From positions 1 through 64,000 of the forward strand of contig CAZPVX010000024.1 in assembly GCA_964590135.1 (NCBI GenBank): a DNA stretch of 64,000 bases, in the 5' to 3' direction. Position numbers and translations under genes: made by a program. Source of the DNA: JBDHWI01 sp964590135. Lineage in GTDB: Bacteria; Chloroflexota; Anaerolineae; J036; Brachytrichaceae. Positions 17,781 to 27,061 of this stretch are shown here, piece by piece; the stretch's first letter is position 1; each line of letters opens with the position of its first letter. The notes beneath the pieces are model-generated. The model ran no database searches. It saw only the letters and a list, made by a program, of their open reading frames with translations, and was not told the origin of the DNA.

Positions 17781-18086
17781 TCAACTGCCAGGTTTGCGGC
17801 GCGCTGGCGTGCCGCTCACGCGCCCAGTCTGGGTGCTGTTGATATTGGGGATCAGAGGAATGTCGACCAGCAACTTGCTCTCGGTGTCCTCGTGCGTCAC
17901 GTTCACTTCCACATGGTCGCGGTCTATGTTTACGCGGCGCGAGATCACGGCGATGATGTCATCCTTGATCAGCGCCAGCACACCGGGCGGAATCTCGGCG
18001 CGGTCGTGCACCAGCACGAAGCGCAAGCGTTGCTTGGCGGTCTCTGCGCTGGTCTTGCGGCCAAAGAGCTTGTCAAAGAAACTCAT
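17781..18086 (-). CDS. minE: Cell division topological specificity factor MinE
   Basis: 101 residues. The N-terminal amphipathic membrane-binding helix MSFFDKLFG, the MinD-activating region with AKQRLRFVLVHDR, and the topological specificity domain with IPPGVLALIKDDIIAVISR are all visible. MinE stimulates MinD ATPase and drives the pole-to-pole oscillation that places FtsZ at midcell. The frame extends to 18125, but ATG 18086 gives the canonical N terminus and leaves 22 bases after minD. The C-terminal tail after NINSTQTG is Arg/Pro-rich. Confidence 0.93.
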   Translation of the reverse strand: MSFFDKLFGRKTSAETAKQRLRFVLVHDRAEIPPGVLALIKDDIIAVISRRVNIDRDHVEVNVTHEDTESKLLVDIPLIPNINSTQTGRVSGTPARRKPGS

Positions 18087-18108
18087 GCTGCACCTTTGTT
18101 CCTTTGCC

Positions 18109-18897
18109 TCATTCGGCCCTGCCAAACAGCTTCTGCCACCACGATGGCGACTTTGGCTCCGCCAGCGGCACGTCTTCGCCGCATAGTCGGCGCGCGATGT
18201 CGCGGAAGGCGCCGGCCGCCGGCGATGCGCCGTTAAACGCCACCGGCATGCCGCGATTGGTCGATGAAAGGATGGATTCGTCTTCCGGCACGATGCCGAT
18301 AATGTCCGTGGACAACACGTCCATGATGTCTTGTGTCGAGAGCATCTCCTGCTTCTTTACGCGCGCGGCCACCAGCCGGTTGATAACGAGTTGAGCCGGC
18401 CCCTTCTCCTTCGATTCGACCAGCCCGATCACGCGGTCGGCGTCGCGCACCGACGACACTTCGGGGTTGGTGACGACCAGCACCTTGTTCGCCGGCGCCA
18501 GCGCATTCTGAAAACCCTGCTCGATGCCGGCAGGCGAGTCGATCAGCATGAAGTCGGCTTCGGCGCGCAATTCATCGCATACCTGCACCATCTGCTCCGG
18601 CGTCACCGCCGATTTGTCGCGTGTTTGCGCAGTGGGCAGCAGATACAACTCTGGCGCGCGTTTGTCGCGGATGAGCGCCTGACGCAGCCGGCAGCGCCCT
18701 TCGAGATAATCCACCACATCATAGACGATGCGGTTTTCCAGCCCCATCACGATGTCGAGGTTGCGCAGGCCAATATCGCCGTCGATCACGATCACTTTCT
18801 TGCCCAGCATCGCCAGCGCTGCGCCGATGTTTGCGGTGGTGGTGGTCTTGCCGACGCCGCCCTTGCCCGAGGTGATGGTAACTACAGTGCCTTCCAT
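18109..18897 (-). CDS. minD: Septum site-determining ATPase MinD
   Basis: 262-residue ParA/MinD-type ATPase. The deviant Walker A SGKGGVGKTT is at about 10-19, VIDGDIGLRNLD follows, then the LIDSPAGIE Walker B region and VTNPEVSSVRDADR. The last residues, SWWQKLFGRAE, form the amphipathic membrane-targeting helix. MinD on the membrane recruits MinC to block FtsZ away from midcell. It lies between minC and minE with short gaps of 40 and 22 bases. Confidence 0.97.
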   Translation of the reverse strand: MEGTVVTITSGKGGVGKTTTTANIGAALAMLGKKVIVIDGDIGLRNLDIVMGLENRIVYDVVDYLEGRCRLRQALIRDKRAPELYLLPTAQTRDKSAVTPEQMVQVCDELRAEADFMLIDSPAGIEQGFQNALAPANKVLVVTNPEVSSVRDADRVIGLVESKEKGPAQLVINRLVAARVKKQEMLSTQDIMDVLSTDIIGIVPEDESILSSTNRGMPVAFNGASPAAGAFRDIARRLCGEDVPLAEPKSPSWWQKLFGRAE

Positions 18898-18937
18898 GTT
18901 GTCTTCGCTTGTGAGTGGAGTTGCGCGCCAGAAGCGC

Positions 18938-19735
18938 TTAAACGATCTTGTCCCATGGCGTGAAGGTGATTTGCTGGTCGATCAGTTGTGCTTGTTCGGC
19001 CTTGCCGGCTCGGTTGCGTTTTTTCTGCTCATTTGGGCGCAAGGCAAGCGCCGCATCCGCGATTTTCACCAAAGAGGGCGACATTTCCAGCGCGCAAATG
19101 ACCGCGCGGACGTCGCCCAGTGCACCGGCGTGTGCAGCACCCTGCAATTTGCCCCATACGATGATATCACCCCCGGCAATCAACTGCGCGCCTGGATTGA
19201 CGTCGCCGATGACGACGATGTGGCCCGGGTGGCGCAGCACCTGCCCGCTGCGCACGCGCCGCTTGGCTAGCAAGCCATCCGTGGCTTCGGTGAGTGTCAC
19301 CGGTTCGTCAGCGTGAGGCGGGGCAACGGACGTTGCGACTGCCGGCGGTTTCACCTCTGAGGATGGGGGCTGCGCCGGCGACGCGACCTCACCCTTGCCA
19401 TTCGGTTGCGGCGGAGCAGTAGGCTGCGCTGCCTTTGGCGCGGCCAGCGTGTCGCTCAGCCCCAATCCGCGTACGCGCATCTGGGTGCCGGCGTCCTGTG
19501 ACACCACCGCCCACAGCGTTACATCGTGCGCCTTGAGCAGCGCCAGTGAGCGTTGCAAGTCGTCATCGCTCAGCGCCATCTCACGCACGTCGAAAGCGAC
19601 TGTGCCGCCCTTGAAAAAGCCGGCGTTTACGTCGAGCTTGCTCTCCAGCTCGCGCAGCCGCGTCAGCCACGGCTCGTCCGCCGGCCCGCTGAACACGATC
19701 AGCAGTCCCTGCCGCAATCCTTTGATGGCAATCAT
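18938..19735 (-). CDS. minC: Septum site-determining protein MinC
   Basis: 265 residues. The N-terminal FtsZ-antagonist domain (about 1-100) includes GFFKGGTVAFDVREM. A Pro/Ala-rich linker spans about 105-150. The C-terminal beta-helix MinD-binding domain is marked by VRSGQVLRHPGHIVVIGDVNPGAQ, AGGDIIVWGKLQGAAHAG and a repeated glycine pattern. It inhibits Z-ring assembly outside midcell. First of the minCDE trio, 118 bases after mrdA. Confidence 0.94.
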   Translation of the reverse strand: MIAIKGLRQGLLIVFSGPADEPWLTRLRELESKLDVNAGFFKGGTVAFDVREMALSDDDLQRSLALLKAHDVTLWAVVSQDAGTQMRVRGLGLSDTLAAPKAAQPTAPPQPNGKGEVASPAQPPSSEVKPPAVATSVAPPHADEPVTLTEATDGLLAKRRVRSGQVLRHPGHIVVIGDVNPGAQLIAGGDIIVWGKLQGAAHAGALGDVRAVICALEMSPSLVKIADAALALRPNEQKKRNRAGKAEQAQLIDQQITFTPWDKIV

Positions 19736-19853
19736 GCGAGATGCGAGTTTAACGTGAATTTGTCATTTTGACTTCATTTTCTCAGCAGCTGTCGCTGCCC
19801 GCCGGAACACAAACCGGAGCCCAACGAAGAAGCATGCAACGACAAATGACAAA

Positions 19854-21869
19854 TCACTCTGAGGTGCTCTTCTGAATCGGCATGAGCTTGTCCTCGGGGA
19901 TGCCGAGATTGAAGTATTTATTCAAGATGCGCTGGGTGATCGGCGCGGCCACTCCCGAGCCTTGCCCGCCATTCCACACATAGACCGACAGGGCGATGGT
20001 CGGGTTCTGCGCCGGCGCATAGGCCACGAACCACGCATGTGTCGGTTGCACCTCGATGCCCTGATAGCAGATCTTCAACTCGTAGGCCACGTCGTCGCAG
20101 AACTCGGCGGTGCCGGTCTTGCCGGCGTATTCAAAGCCCGGGATTACCGCCTGATGTGCCGTGCCGCCAGGCTCGTTCACCACGCGCCACAGCGAATCCT
20201 GGATCAGCTTCATCCAGTAGGGGTCGAGCGGAAGCTGCCGGCGAATCTTCGGTTGGAAAGGTTTGATCACCTGCCCTTTTTCGTCGATCACATCGCGGAT
20301 GATCTGCGGCTCATACAGCGTGCCGCCGTTGGCGATTGTCGCAGCCACGTTCGCCATCTCCAGCGGCGTGGCGAGCAGGTAGCCCTGCCCGATTGCCATG
20401 TTGTAGCTGTCGCCGGTGGTCCAGATTTCGCCGACGTTGCGCAGTTTCCAGTTCTTGGTCGGCGCGATGCCGACGGCATGGTCGATCTGCAGGGTATTGT
20501 CTTCGCCGATGCCGAACAGGGATGCCCAATTTGCGAGCTTGTCCGGCCCCATGCCCTGGATGTTCTCTGGCGCATAGCCGCCGACCGCCTTGTAGTAATA
20601 CGTGTCGCACGAGTTGCGCAGCGCGTCGCGTATGGTCTGGTTGCCGTGGCCGGCGCGCAACCAGCAATAGAACTTCTGGCCCTTTTCCGCGTTGGTTGGG
20701 TCATATTCATCGGGCAGATTGAAGATGCCCGGGTCATGGATCACCGTCTGTTCGCTCACTGCGCCTTCTTGCAGCAGTGCAGCCGTCGTCACGATCTTGA
20801 ATGTCGAGCCTGGCGGCACGCGATCTTGGGTGGCGTGGTTGATGAGCGGCTTGTGCAGGTCGTCCGAGAGCCGCTTGTAATCCGCCTGCGAGATGCCCTG
20901 CGCAAAGGTGTTGTTGTCGTAACCCGGCACGCTGACCATGCCCAGAATCTGCCCGTCGCGCGGGTCGATGGCGACAACGGCGGCGCGCGGCGAGTTGCGC
21001 TCTTTCATCGCCGGGATGAGCGCATCGGAGATGATCTCTTGCAGGCGCAGGTCGATGGTCAATCGCACGCTATTGCCATCCACCGGCTTGGTCTCACTGA
21101 TCACTTGTATCTCTTCGTAGGATGCATCTACGAGAATGGCGCGGCTGCCCTTTTGGCCGCGCACCTCTTCTTCCACCGCGCGTTCCACGCCGACGATGCC
21201 GACGCGATCGTTGTCGTAATCGTAAACATCTGCGTTGTAGAAGGTCGGATCGCGGTCGATCATCTCCTTGAAGATTTTGCCGGTATATCCGAGGATGTTG
21301 CCCATCAACACTTTGTAAGGGTAGGTGCGTGAGCCAGCGGTGCGCACCACCACGCCGCGCAGCGTAAGCGATTGCTCTTGAATCGCCAGCGCCTTCTCGC
21401 GCGGCACGTTGTCGGCCACCACGACCGGCTGGTAGGGTGCAGTGGATTGAAAGACTTTGGTGTAGATGTCGCCGGCGGTCACGCCAGGCTGCCCGATCAT
21501 CTCAGCCAGTTTGTTGTACATCGCCATGCGATCCATGCGCTGCTGGATGCGGTCGTCCTCTTGAATTTGCTGGATGGGGACGATGGCGATTTGATAGGCC
21601 GGCGCGTTGCGCACCAGCGGCACGCCGTTGCGATCGTAGATCAGCCCGCGCGTGGCCGGCAACGAGCGCAGGATGACCGAGCGCTGGCCGACCTGCTCGC
21701 TGAATGTGCGCTGGTTGTTCACTTGAAGATCGAACAGCCGCACGATCAGCAAACCGAACACGATGACCATCCCGACGCCGAGCAGGATCAGCCGGAACCG
21801 ACCGCCTTCGTTGTCGGGCGGCGGCGTCTGGCTGGAGCGCCGGCGGATGGGGAGATCATCAACAATCAT
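19854..21869 (-). CDS. mrdA: Penicillin-binding protein 2 (elongation transpeptidase)
   Basis: 671-residue class B PBP. One N-terminal membrane helix (about 27-47), then a pedestal domain with RGLIYDRNG (74-82), and a transpeptidase domain. Active-site motifs: S355xxK358 in PGSTFKIV, S420-C-D in NSCDTYYYK, and KTG in YAGKTGTAE. It cross-links new peptidoglycan with RodA along the cell cylinder. It follows mreD by 54 bases; rodA is four genes downstream, after minCDE, so both partners are in one cluster. Confidence 0.95.
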   Translation of the reverse strand: MIVDDLPIRRRSSQTPPPDNEGGRFRLILLGVGMVIVFGLLIVRLFDLQVNNQRTFSEQVGQRSVILRSLPATRGLIYDRNGVPLVRNAPAYQIAIVPIQQIQEDDRIQQRMDRMAMYNKLAEMIGQPGVTAGDIYTKVFQSTAPYQPVVVADNVPREKALAIQEQSLTLRGVVVRTAGSRTYPYKVLMGNILGYTGKIFKEMIDRDPTFYNADVYDYDNDRVGIVGVERAVEEEVRGQKGSRAILVDASYEEIQVISETKPVDGNSVRLTIDLRLQEIISDALIPAMKERNSPRAAVVAIDPRDGQILGMVSVPGYDNNTFAQGISQADYKRLSDDLHKPLINHATQDRVPPGSTFKIVTTAALLQEGAVSEQTVIHDPGIFNLPDEYDPTNAEKGQKFYCWLRAGHGNQTIRDALRNSCDTYYYKAVGGYAPENIQGMGPDKLANWASLFGIGEDNTLQIDHAVGIAPTKNWKLRNVGEIWTTGDSYNMAIGQGYLLATPLEMANVAATIANGGTLYEPQIIRDVIDEKGQVIKPFQPKIRRQLPLDPYWMKLIQDSLWRVVNEPGGTAHQAVIPGFEYAGKTGTAEFCDDVAYELKICYQGIEVQPTHAWFVAYAPAQNPTIALSVYVWNGGQGSGVAAPITQRILNKYFNLGIPEDKLMPIQKSTSE

Positions 21870-21923
21870 GGATCGTGCTAATACCAGTCTGGCATTGTCT
21901 CAGGCATCATCAGGTGCAATCAT

Positions 21924-22433
21924 TCATCGCTGTGGCAGGAATCGCTCTTGCTCGCGCAGGCCGTCTTGCATCCGGTTCAACATCATGTAGGTTGGTATGG
22001 ACAGCACTGGATTGAGGAGCAGCGCCGGCAGGATCACCTGTGTAAATGCCAGCGAGATGCTGTAGGGACGGCCTGAAAATGCCAGCACCAATAGCAGCAC
22101 GATGAAGTATCCCATCGTTGTCACAGCCACCCAGTTTGTCACGCGAAAAATCTGAAACGGAATCGGCACGCGATCGAGCAGAATGGCAAGCGTGTTGCCC
22201 AGCACGAGGCCGGCCAGATTGCTGCCAAAAGGCGCGCCGGACAGCGCATCCAGCAGCAGCCCGCCATATGCTGCCCACAGAAAACCCTCGTTGCCGCGCA
22301 TCGCTGCCCATGCCGACGTCACGATCAGCACCAGATTCGGGCGCGGGAAAGTGCCGAATACCGCCGGCAGCAGGCTGGTTTCGATGACCGCCAGCAGAAA
22401 AATGATGACGCCGGCGAAGACATGGCGACGCAT
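21924..22433 (-). CDS. mreD: Rod shape-determining protein MreD
   Basis: About 169 residues with five hydrophobic helices, the size and layout of MreD. The pattern ETSLLPAV, RPNLVLIVTSAWA, GGLLLDALSGAPFGSNL and a final LSIPTYMML fits the family. MreD is a membrane partner of MreC/MreB in the elongasome. ATG 22433 is preceded by AGGATGG at a suitable distance; the frame can start at 22493 but that extension looks non-coding. mreB and mreC are not next to it. Confidence 0.78.
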   Translation of the reverse strand: MRRHVFAGVIIFLLAVIETSLLPAVFGTFPRPNLVLIVTSAWAAMRGNEGFLWAAYGGLLLDALSGAPFGSNLAGLVLGNTLAILLDRVPIPFQIFRVTNWVAVTTMGYFIVLLLVLAFSGRPYSISLAFTQVILPALLLNPVLSIPTYMMLNRMQDGLREQERFLPQR

Positions 22434-22607
22434 GAGGCGCCATCCTAGCGCAGTGAGATGAGAGGTGGGTAAATAGGCCCGCAACCACAGCACGCCGCAT
22501 TGCCAACGAATGCACGACGCGCATCTCTCGCAAAGTCACGATGCCGCAAAAGCGCCCTTTGTTCCTTCGACGCGCTCAGGAATGGGATGAACTTGCGCAA
22601 GCCAGGC

Positions 22608-23057
22608 CTACCCAGCACGCCGCCGATGCGCTAGCCAGATGCGCCCGTGATACACCCACAACCACAGCGAAAACAGCGTGGACCACAGCGCGCCCAACAG
22701 AAAGCCGGCGGTATCGCTTCGCATCGGTTGTGTGCCGAGCAGCACGTCGAGCAAACGCGCGGCAAACTGCGCGCCAATGAACGTGCAGGCGATCAGGCCG
22801 CAGATGGTAAAGAATGCAAGGTAGGACTGCGCGGCGTTGCTTTCCCACAGCCAGTCTCGTCGCGTCCAGCGCCAGTGGATGAACCAGATCGGCCATGCGA
22901 TGACAGCGAGCGCCAACCCGCGCGCCAGTGCAGTCATATGCTGCGGGCCTTGCAAGCCTGGCACCTGGCCGGCGAGTGACCAACCCACCAGCAATGATGC
23001 GCCAAACGCGATGCATAGCGCGATGAATGAAGCAACGGTGATGTAGCGAATCCACAT
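22608..23057 (-). CDS. DUF5671-like small membrane protein
   Basis: 149 residues with four hydrophobic segments: an N-terminal helix after MWIRYITVASF, a second around RGLALAVIAWPIWFIHW, then two C-terminal ones. The WPIWFIHWRWTRRD element between helix 2 and the next loop resembles DUF5671 integral membrane proteins, which have no known function. Start ATG 23057 avoids reading into trmFO. It sits between trmFO and mreD on the same strand, and probably shares their transcript. Confidence 0.6.
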   Translation of the reverse strand: MWIRYITVASFIALCIAFGASLLVGWSLAGQVPGLQGPQHMTALARGLALAVIAWPIWFIHWRWTRRDWLWESNAAQSYLAFFTICGLIACTFIGAQFAARLLDVLLGTQPMRSDTAGFLLGALWSTLFSLWLWVYHGRIWLAHRRRAG

Positions 23058-23127
23058 GGTGGAATGGTAATGGGCAGTCAGTATTCGGCGAGCCGGCAAT
23101 GGCATGCGCGCAGCTGCTGGTTCCAAT

Positions 23128-24579
23128 TCATCGATGAGCGTCAGCCACTGTGTTCACCACATCATGCAATATGCCTTGCGCTTCCACTGCATGCTGAAAA
23201 TCGCGCAATGCCCGTTCGGCGTATTGCATGGCGCGGGCGCGTTTGTCGCGGGATGGGTTTTCCAGCGCCGGTAGGATGCCGAAGTTCGCCTTCATCGGCT
23301 GGAAGTGCTGTGGCTCGGCGTGCGTGATGTAGTGACATAGGGCGCCCAGCATGGTGGTGTCCGGCAACGTGACCAGCGGCTCGCCGCGCGCTTGTCGCAC
23401 CGCGTTGATGCCGGCCAGCAAGCCTGTTGCCGCGTTGCCCACATAGCCCTCCACGCCCACGATCTGGCCGGCGAAGAAGATTACGCATGACACATCCCGT
23501 CCAAGCTGTTGCGCCACTGCATCATTTTCAAACCGCAATTTCAGTGTTTCGTCCAGCATCGCCGGCGAGTTGATGAACGTGTTGCGGTGCATATGACCGT
23601 GGCGCACAAATTCGGCATGCTGCAGGCCGGGGATCATGCGCAGCACACGATCCTGCTCTGGATATTTCAGATTGGTCTGAAAGCCGACAATGTTGTAGAG
23701 CGTGCCGGCGATGTTGTCCTGCCTCAATTGCACCACCGCATACGGCCGCTTGTTGGTGCGCGGGTCGCGGATGCCGACCGGACGCATTGGCCCATATGCC
23801 AGCGCGTCCCGTCCACGCCGCGCCATCACTTCCACCGGCAGGCAGCCCTCGAAGAACTGCTCGCTGTTCAACTCGAAGTCGCGCAGCGCAGCGGTCTCAG
23901 CCGTGGCAAGCGCGTCGATGAAGGCGTGATACTCATCCTTCGTCATCGGGCAATTGATGTAATCGCCCTGGCCCATGTTTTCGCCAGGCGCGGTCACGGT
24001 GCCATCGGCATGTTTGCCGTAGCGCGAGGCGCGAAACGCGATGTTGAAGTCGATCGATTCCAGCGCGACGATGGGCGCGATGGCGTCGTAGAAATACAGG
24101 TATTCGTTGCCGCTGATTTTTGTGATTTCGCCGGCCAGCGCGTCCGACGTGAGCGGACCGGATGCGATCACGATGATGCCATCGGGGATGTGCGTCACCT
24201 CCTCGCGGATGACCTCGATGTTGGGGTGCGATTCAATTTTCTGGGTGACCAGCGCTGCAAAGGCCTCGCGGTCGACGGCCAGCGCGCCGCCAGCCGGCAC
24301 GGTCGCCTGCGTCGCACATGCGATCATCAGCGAGCCAAGCGTGCGCATCTCGTGCTTCAGCAATCCGGGTGCTTTGTCGATCTGATCTGCGCCGAGCGAA
24401 TTGCTGCAAACGAGCTCGGCCAGCTTGTCGGTAGTGTGCGCCGGCGTCATCTTGCGCGGACGCATTTCAAACAGTCTCACGCGCAGGCCGCGCTGGGCGA
24501 TCTGCCACGCAGCTTCGGTGCCGGCCAGCCCGCCGCCGATCACATTGATCGTGGATGTCGATGGGATGTTGTCGCTCAT
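23128..24579 (-). CDS. trmFO: Folate-dependent tRNA (U54) methyltransferase TrmFO
   Basis: 483-residue flavoprotein that makes ribothymidine at position 54 of the tRNA T-loop using methylene-tetrahydrofolate and FADH2. The FAD-binding GGGLAG is at 15-20 after INVI. Characteristic segments are FEMRPRKMTPAHTTD, LAELVCSNSLGA, LLKHEMR, PAGGALAVDRE, GPLTSDAL and the C-terminal GYVGNAATGLLAG. The family Cys in VCSN is present. The frame is open to 24741, but ATG 24579 gives the standard N terminus. A TAGAAT box lies 11 bases upstream. Confidence 0.95.
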   Translation of the reverse strand: MSDNIPSTSTINVIGGGLAGTEAAWQIAQRGLRVRLFEMRPRKMTPAHTTDKLAELVCSNSLGADQIDKAPGLLKHEMRTLGSLMIACATQATVPAGGALAVDREAFAALVTQKIESHPNIEVIREEVTHIPDGIIVIASGPLTSDALAGEITKISGNEYLYFYDAIAPIVALESIDFNIAFRASRYGKHADGTVTAPGENMGQGDYINCPMTKDEYHAFIDALATAETAALRDFELNSEQFFEGCLPVEVMARRGRDALAYGPMRPVGIRDPRTNKRPYAVVQLRQDNIAGTLYNIVGFQTNLKYPEQDRVLRMIPGLQHAEFVRHGHMHRNTFINSPAMLDETLKLRFENDAVAQQLGRDVSCVIFFAGQIVGVEGYVGNAATGLLAGINAVRQARGEPLVTLPDTTMLGALCHYITHAEPQHFQPMKANFGILPALENPSRDKRARAMQYAERALRDFQHAVEAQGILHDVVNTVADAHR

Positions 24580-24610
24580 CAGTCGCGATGATTCTACCCG
24601 CGTGGATAGA

Positions 24611-25492
24611 ATGGCTTGTGTGTTTGACGCATTCAAACAGCGATTTGCAATAGCTTGCGCGGCGCTTGTGCTCAGCGCGTGCAGCGCGCCGCCGGCGGCA
24701 GATGCACCCATCACAGCGACAGCCATTGCGCCGCAGGTCACGCTTTACCCAACCCGGAATGCTCCACAGCCGCAGCCGACAGAAACGCCCTTCGGCGCGC
24801 AATACGACGGCGCCTGGAAGCCGGCGATGCCCGGCGTGGAGTACATGCTGGCGCAGGTGAAGGTAAATGGGCGCGAAGAGTGGCTGCTGATGGCGCGGGT
24901 CGACCCGGCGCAGGTGACTTTCCGCGCCCATTACGATCCGCACCAACCAAAAACCGCACGCGAATGGCAGGCGCAGACGCAAGCCGGCCTCGTCATCAAC
25001 GGCGGCTTCTTCGACGATAAAAATCAGGTGACCGGTTTGATCGTGACCGACGGCGAATCCTCGGGTCGCAGCTATCGCGGTTTTGGTGGCATGTTCTCGG
25101 TGGGGCAGGATGGAGCGCTGGCGCTGCGCTGGCTGCGCGATCAACCTTACCGCGCCGGCGAAGACATTGTGCAGGCAGTGCAGGGTTTTCCAATGCTGGT
25201 GGTGAATGGCGAGCGCATCGAGCTGATGGACGATAACGGCGAGCGCAACCGCCGCAGCTTCGTCGCCATCGATGCGCAGGGGCGCGTGCTGCTGGGTGTG
25301 ACGCAGATGGCGCAGTGGACGCTGACCGACCTGGCGGACTATCTGGCAAGCGCCGAATCGCTCGATGTGGTCAGCGCGCTGAATCTGGATGGCGGCGCGT
25401 CGTCGGGGTTGTGGCTGGCTGGCGGGCTGGATGGCGTGTCGATGAATTCATTCGACCCGGTGCCGGCGGTGATCTCTGTGATGGCGAAGTAG
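24611..25492 (+). CDS. Phosphodiester glycosidase-family lipoprotein
   Basis: 293 residues. A signal peptide ends in a lipobox, VLSAC, with Cys24 as the likely lipidation site, so the protein is anchored outside the membrane. The domain after about residue 60 matches the NAGPA/DUF2233 phosphodiester glycosidase family: LVINGGFFDDKN, RRSFVAIDAQGRVLLGV, LNLDGGASSGLW and a final VPAVISVM. NAGPA enzymes remove a sugar from a phosphodiester; the substrate of bacterial members is mostly unknown. ATG 24611 is chosen because it opens the signal peptide. Divergent from trmFO. Confidence 0.83.
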   Translation: MACVFDAFKQRFAIACAALVLSACSAPPAADAPITATAIAPQVTLYPTRNAPQPQPTETPFGAQYDGAWKPAMPGVEYMLAQVKVNGREEWLLMARVDPAQVTFRAHYDPHQPKTAREWQAQTQAGLVINGGFFDDKNQVTGLIVTDGESSGRSYRGFGGMFSVGQDGALALRWLRDQPYRAGEDIVQAVQGFPMLVVNGERIELMDDNGERNRRSFVAIDAQGRVLLGVTQMAQWTLTDLADYLASAESLDVVSALNLDGGASSGLWLAGGLDGVSMNSFDPVPAVISVMAK

Positions 25493-25510
25493 CGGCGCTG
25501 CTGATCGGCC

Positions 25511-26062
25511 TTACGACAGGCGATCGTAGAACAGCAGCAACGTCTTGCTGTAGCGTCGCTCATCGCCCAACTCGAAGTGTTTCAGCGCGAGGGGCGTGTA
25601 TTCCTTCGGGTCGATTTGCACAATGACGGTGCCTTCATCATGCAGCCAGCCGATGTTGTTGTCCACTGCCAGCAATGCGCGCGACCATAGGCCCTGATAC
25701 TGGGGTGGGGCGATGTAGATGAAATCGTAACTGGCGTTGGGCCGGCCGGCGATGAATTTGAAGGCATCGAAGCGCACCACCTTGCCCTTCGCCGCAAGTT
25801 GCGTGGCGAGCAGGTTCTCCTTGATGACCTCGATGGCTTGCGGCGCCATGTCGACGAAAGTCGCTTCGCTTGCGCCACGGCTGAGCGCCTCGATGCCGAC
25901 AGCGCCGGTGCCGGCGAACAGGTCGAGCCAGCGCGTGCCGCGCACATCGTCGCTGAGGATGTTGAACAGCGCCTGCTTGGCGCGGTCAGTGATCGGGCGC
26001 GTGGTATCGCCCTTGACAGACTTGAGCTTGCGCCCTTTGGCGCTGCCAGTCGTGACTTGCAT
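25511..26062 (-). CDS. rsmD: 16S rRNA (guanine966-N2)-methyltransferase RsmD
   Basis: 183 residues. The start MQVTTGSAKGRKL, then TRPITDRAKQALFNIL, the SAM-binding DLFAGTGAVGIEALSRGA (about 55-72), and the catalytic loop which here reads YIAPPQY. The usual DPPY has Ala in place of Asp, a variation to note. RsmD methylates 16S rRNA in 30S assembly. Start ATG 26062 overlaps the stop of the upstream phosphatase gene as TAATG, so the two are coupled. Confidence 0.88.
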   Translation of the reverse strand: MQVTTGSAKGRKLKSVKGDTTRPITDRAKQALFNILSDDVRGTRWLDLFAGTGAVGIEALSRGASEATFVDMAPQAIEVIKENLLATQLAAKGKVVRFDAFKFIAGRPNASYDFIYIAPPQYQGLWSRALLAVDNNIGWLHDEGTVIVQIDPKEYTPLALKHFELGDERRYSKTLLLFYDRLS

Positions 26063-26589
26063 TACGCTGCCCTGACCATCGCCGGCGTAAACACCAGCTC
26101 CAGCGTCCAAGCTCCATCGCGGCGTTCGGCGCGCCACACGCCCGCGCATGGTGAATGATTGCCGAAGTCAAACACATAGTCCGTCAGCTCGAGCTTCTCA
26201 TCTGACAGAATCTGCAGGAAGGCTTTGATAGATGAGCCGTGCGTGACAAAGCCGGCAACCTCAACCGGTTCGGTCTCCACCCGCGCCAAAATATTGCGCG
26301 AGCGCGCCATCACGCTGTCAAATGACTCATCGCTGCGATGCTCGGCAAGATCTTCCTCGGTGACCACGCGCAGGCCGGTTTTTGCGGCGATGGCGTTCGC
26401 CGTCTCCTGGGTGCGATCCAGCGGCGAGGCATATAGCATCTGCAGGCCGCATTGTGAAAGATACAAGCCGGCGGCAATGGCATCTTCCCTGCCGACATCT
26501 GATAGTGGCGGCCCCGGCACGCGGTCATAGGGGATGCCGGTGCCTTGCTGTGGCTGAGCGTGACGAATGATATAGAGTTGTTTCAACAT
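26062..26589 (-). CDS. Histidine phosphatase (phosphoglycerate mutase-like)
   Basis: 175 residues. The catalytic RHA motif in YIIRHAQPQ (residues 6-14) carries the phospho-accepting His; RTQETA and FVTHGSSIKAF hold further active-site Arg and His. The glycine-rich RHG of true phosphoglycerate mutase is RHA here, so a general phosphatase is likelier than a glycolytic mutase. It overlaps rsmD by one base (TAATG). Confidence 0.85.
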   Translation of the reverse strand: MLKQLYIIRHAQPQQGTGIPYDRVPGPPLSDVGREDAIAAGLYLSQCGLQMLYASPLDRTQETANAIAAKTGLRVVTEEDLAEHRSDESFDSVMARSRNILARVETEPVEVAGFVTHGSSIKAFLQILSDEKLELTDYVFDFGNHSPCAGVWRAERRDGAWTLELVFTPAMVRAA

Positions 26590-26622
26590 GTGGGTTCCGT
26601 GTTCTGAGTGTCAAGTTCTACG

Positions 26623-26994
26623 CTATGGGCAGGCAATGGTCATCTCCCTCAACCCGCCCCTTCCATCTGTTTCATAGCATTTGCAGTAATTCACGCTGTC
26701 ATCGATGGACAGCCCGCCACGCCAGTTCAAGATCGTGAGCTGGCCGCGCGCGCACTGCACGCCGGCCTGCGGACTGCCCGCCGGCGTGTTGCGAAACCAG
26801 CCAATGCCGCTTGGCCGGCCTTTCTCCCAGATCATCCACACGCGCGCCTCGCGCAACGGCTCCCCAGCGTTGATCTCAAGCCCATCTGTCACGGCAAGGA
26901 AATAGATGAAGCCGCACACGAAAGGCGCACCCAGCGCAACCACCGTGATCAACGCCACCCCAAGCCGTTCCAGCCACAAACGTGTTCTGCTCAT
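26623..26994 (-). CDS. Hypothetical protein with one membrane segment
   Basis: 123 residues. An N-terminal hydrophobic segment (about 10-32, VALITVVALGAPFVCGFIYF) looks like a signal anchor, followed by an external domain with WMIWEKGRPSGIGWFRN, three later cysteines and a Cys near the end. I recognise no family. ATG 26994 is preceded by a TATACT -10 on the minus strand that overlaps the tRNA-Leu promoter, giving a leader of about 28 bases. Base composition is like the neighbours. Confidence 0.55.
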   Translation of the reverse strand: MSRTRLWLERLGVALITVVALGAPFVCGFIYFLAVTDGLEINAGEPLREARVWMIWEKGRPSGIGWFRNTPAGSPQAGVQCARGQLTILNWRGGLSIDDSVNYCKCYETDGRGGLREMTIACP

Positions 26995-27028
26995 GCAATG
27001 CAAGCACCCTGTCGGCGCAGGACGCAAT

Positions 27029-27036
27029 AGTATAAT
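27029..27036. promoter_or_regulatory. Overlapping divergent -10 boxes (tRNA-Leu and hypothetical gene)
   Basis: AGTATAAT again gives TATAAT on the plus strand for tRNA-Leu, and TATACT on the minus strand for the hypothetical gene at 26994. It is the same octamer as between rsfS and the Amt-like gene. Confidence 0.6.
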
Positions 27037-27061
27037 CTCGCCGCTTTGGCAACTGCTGAAC

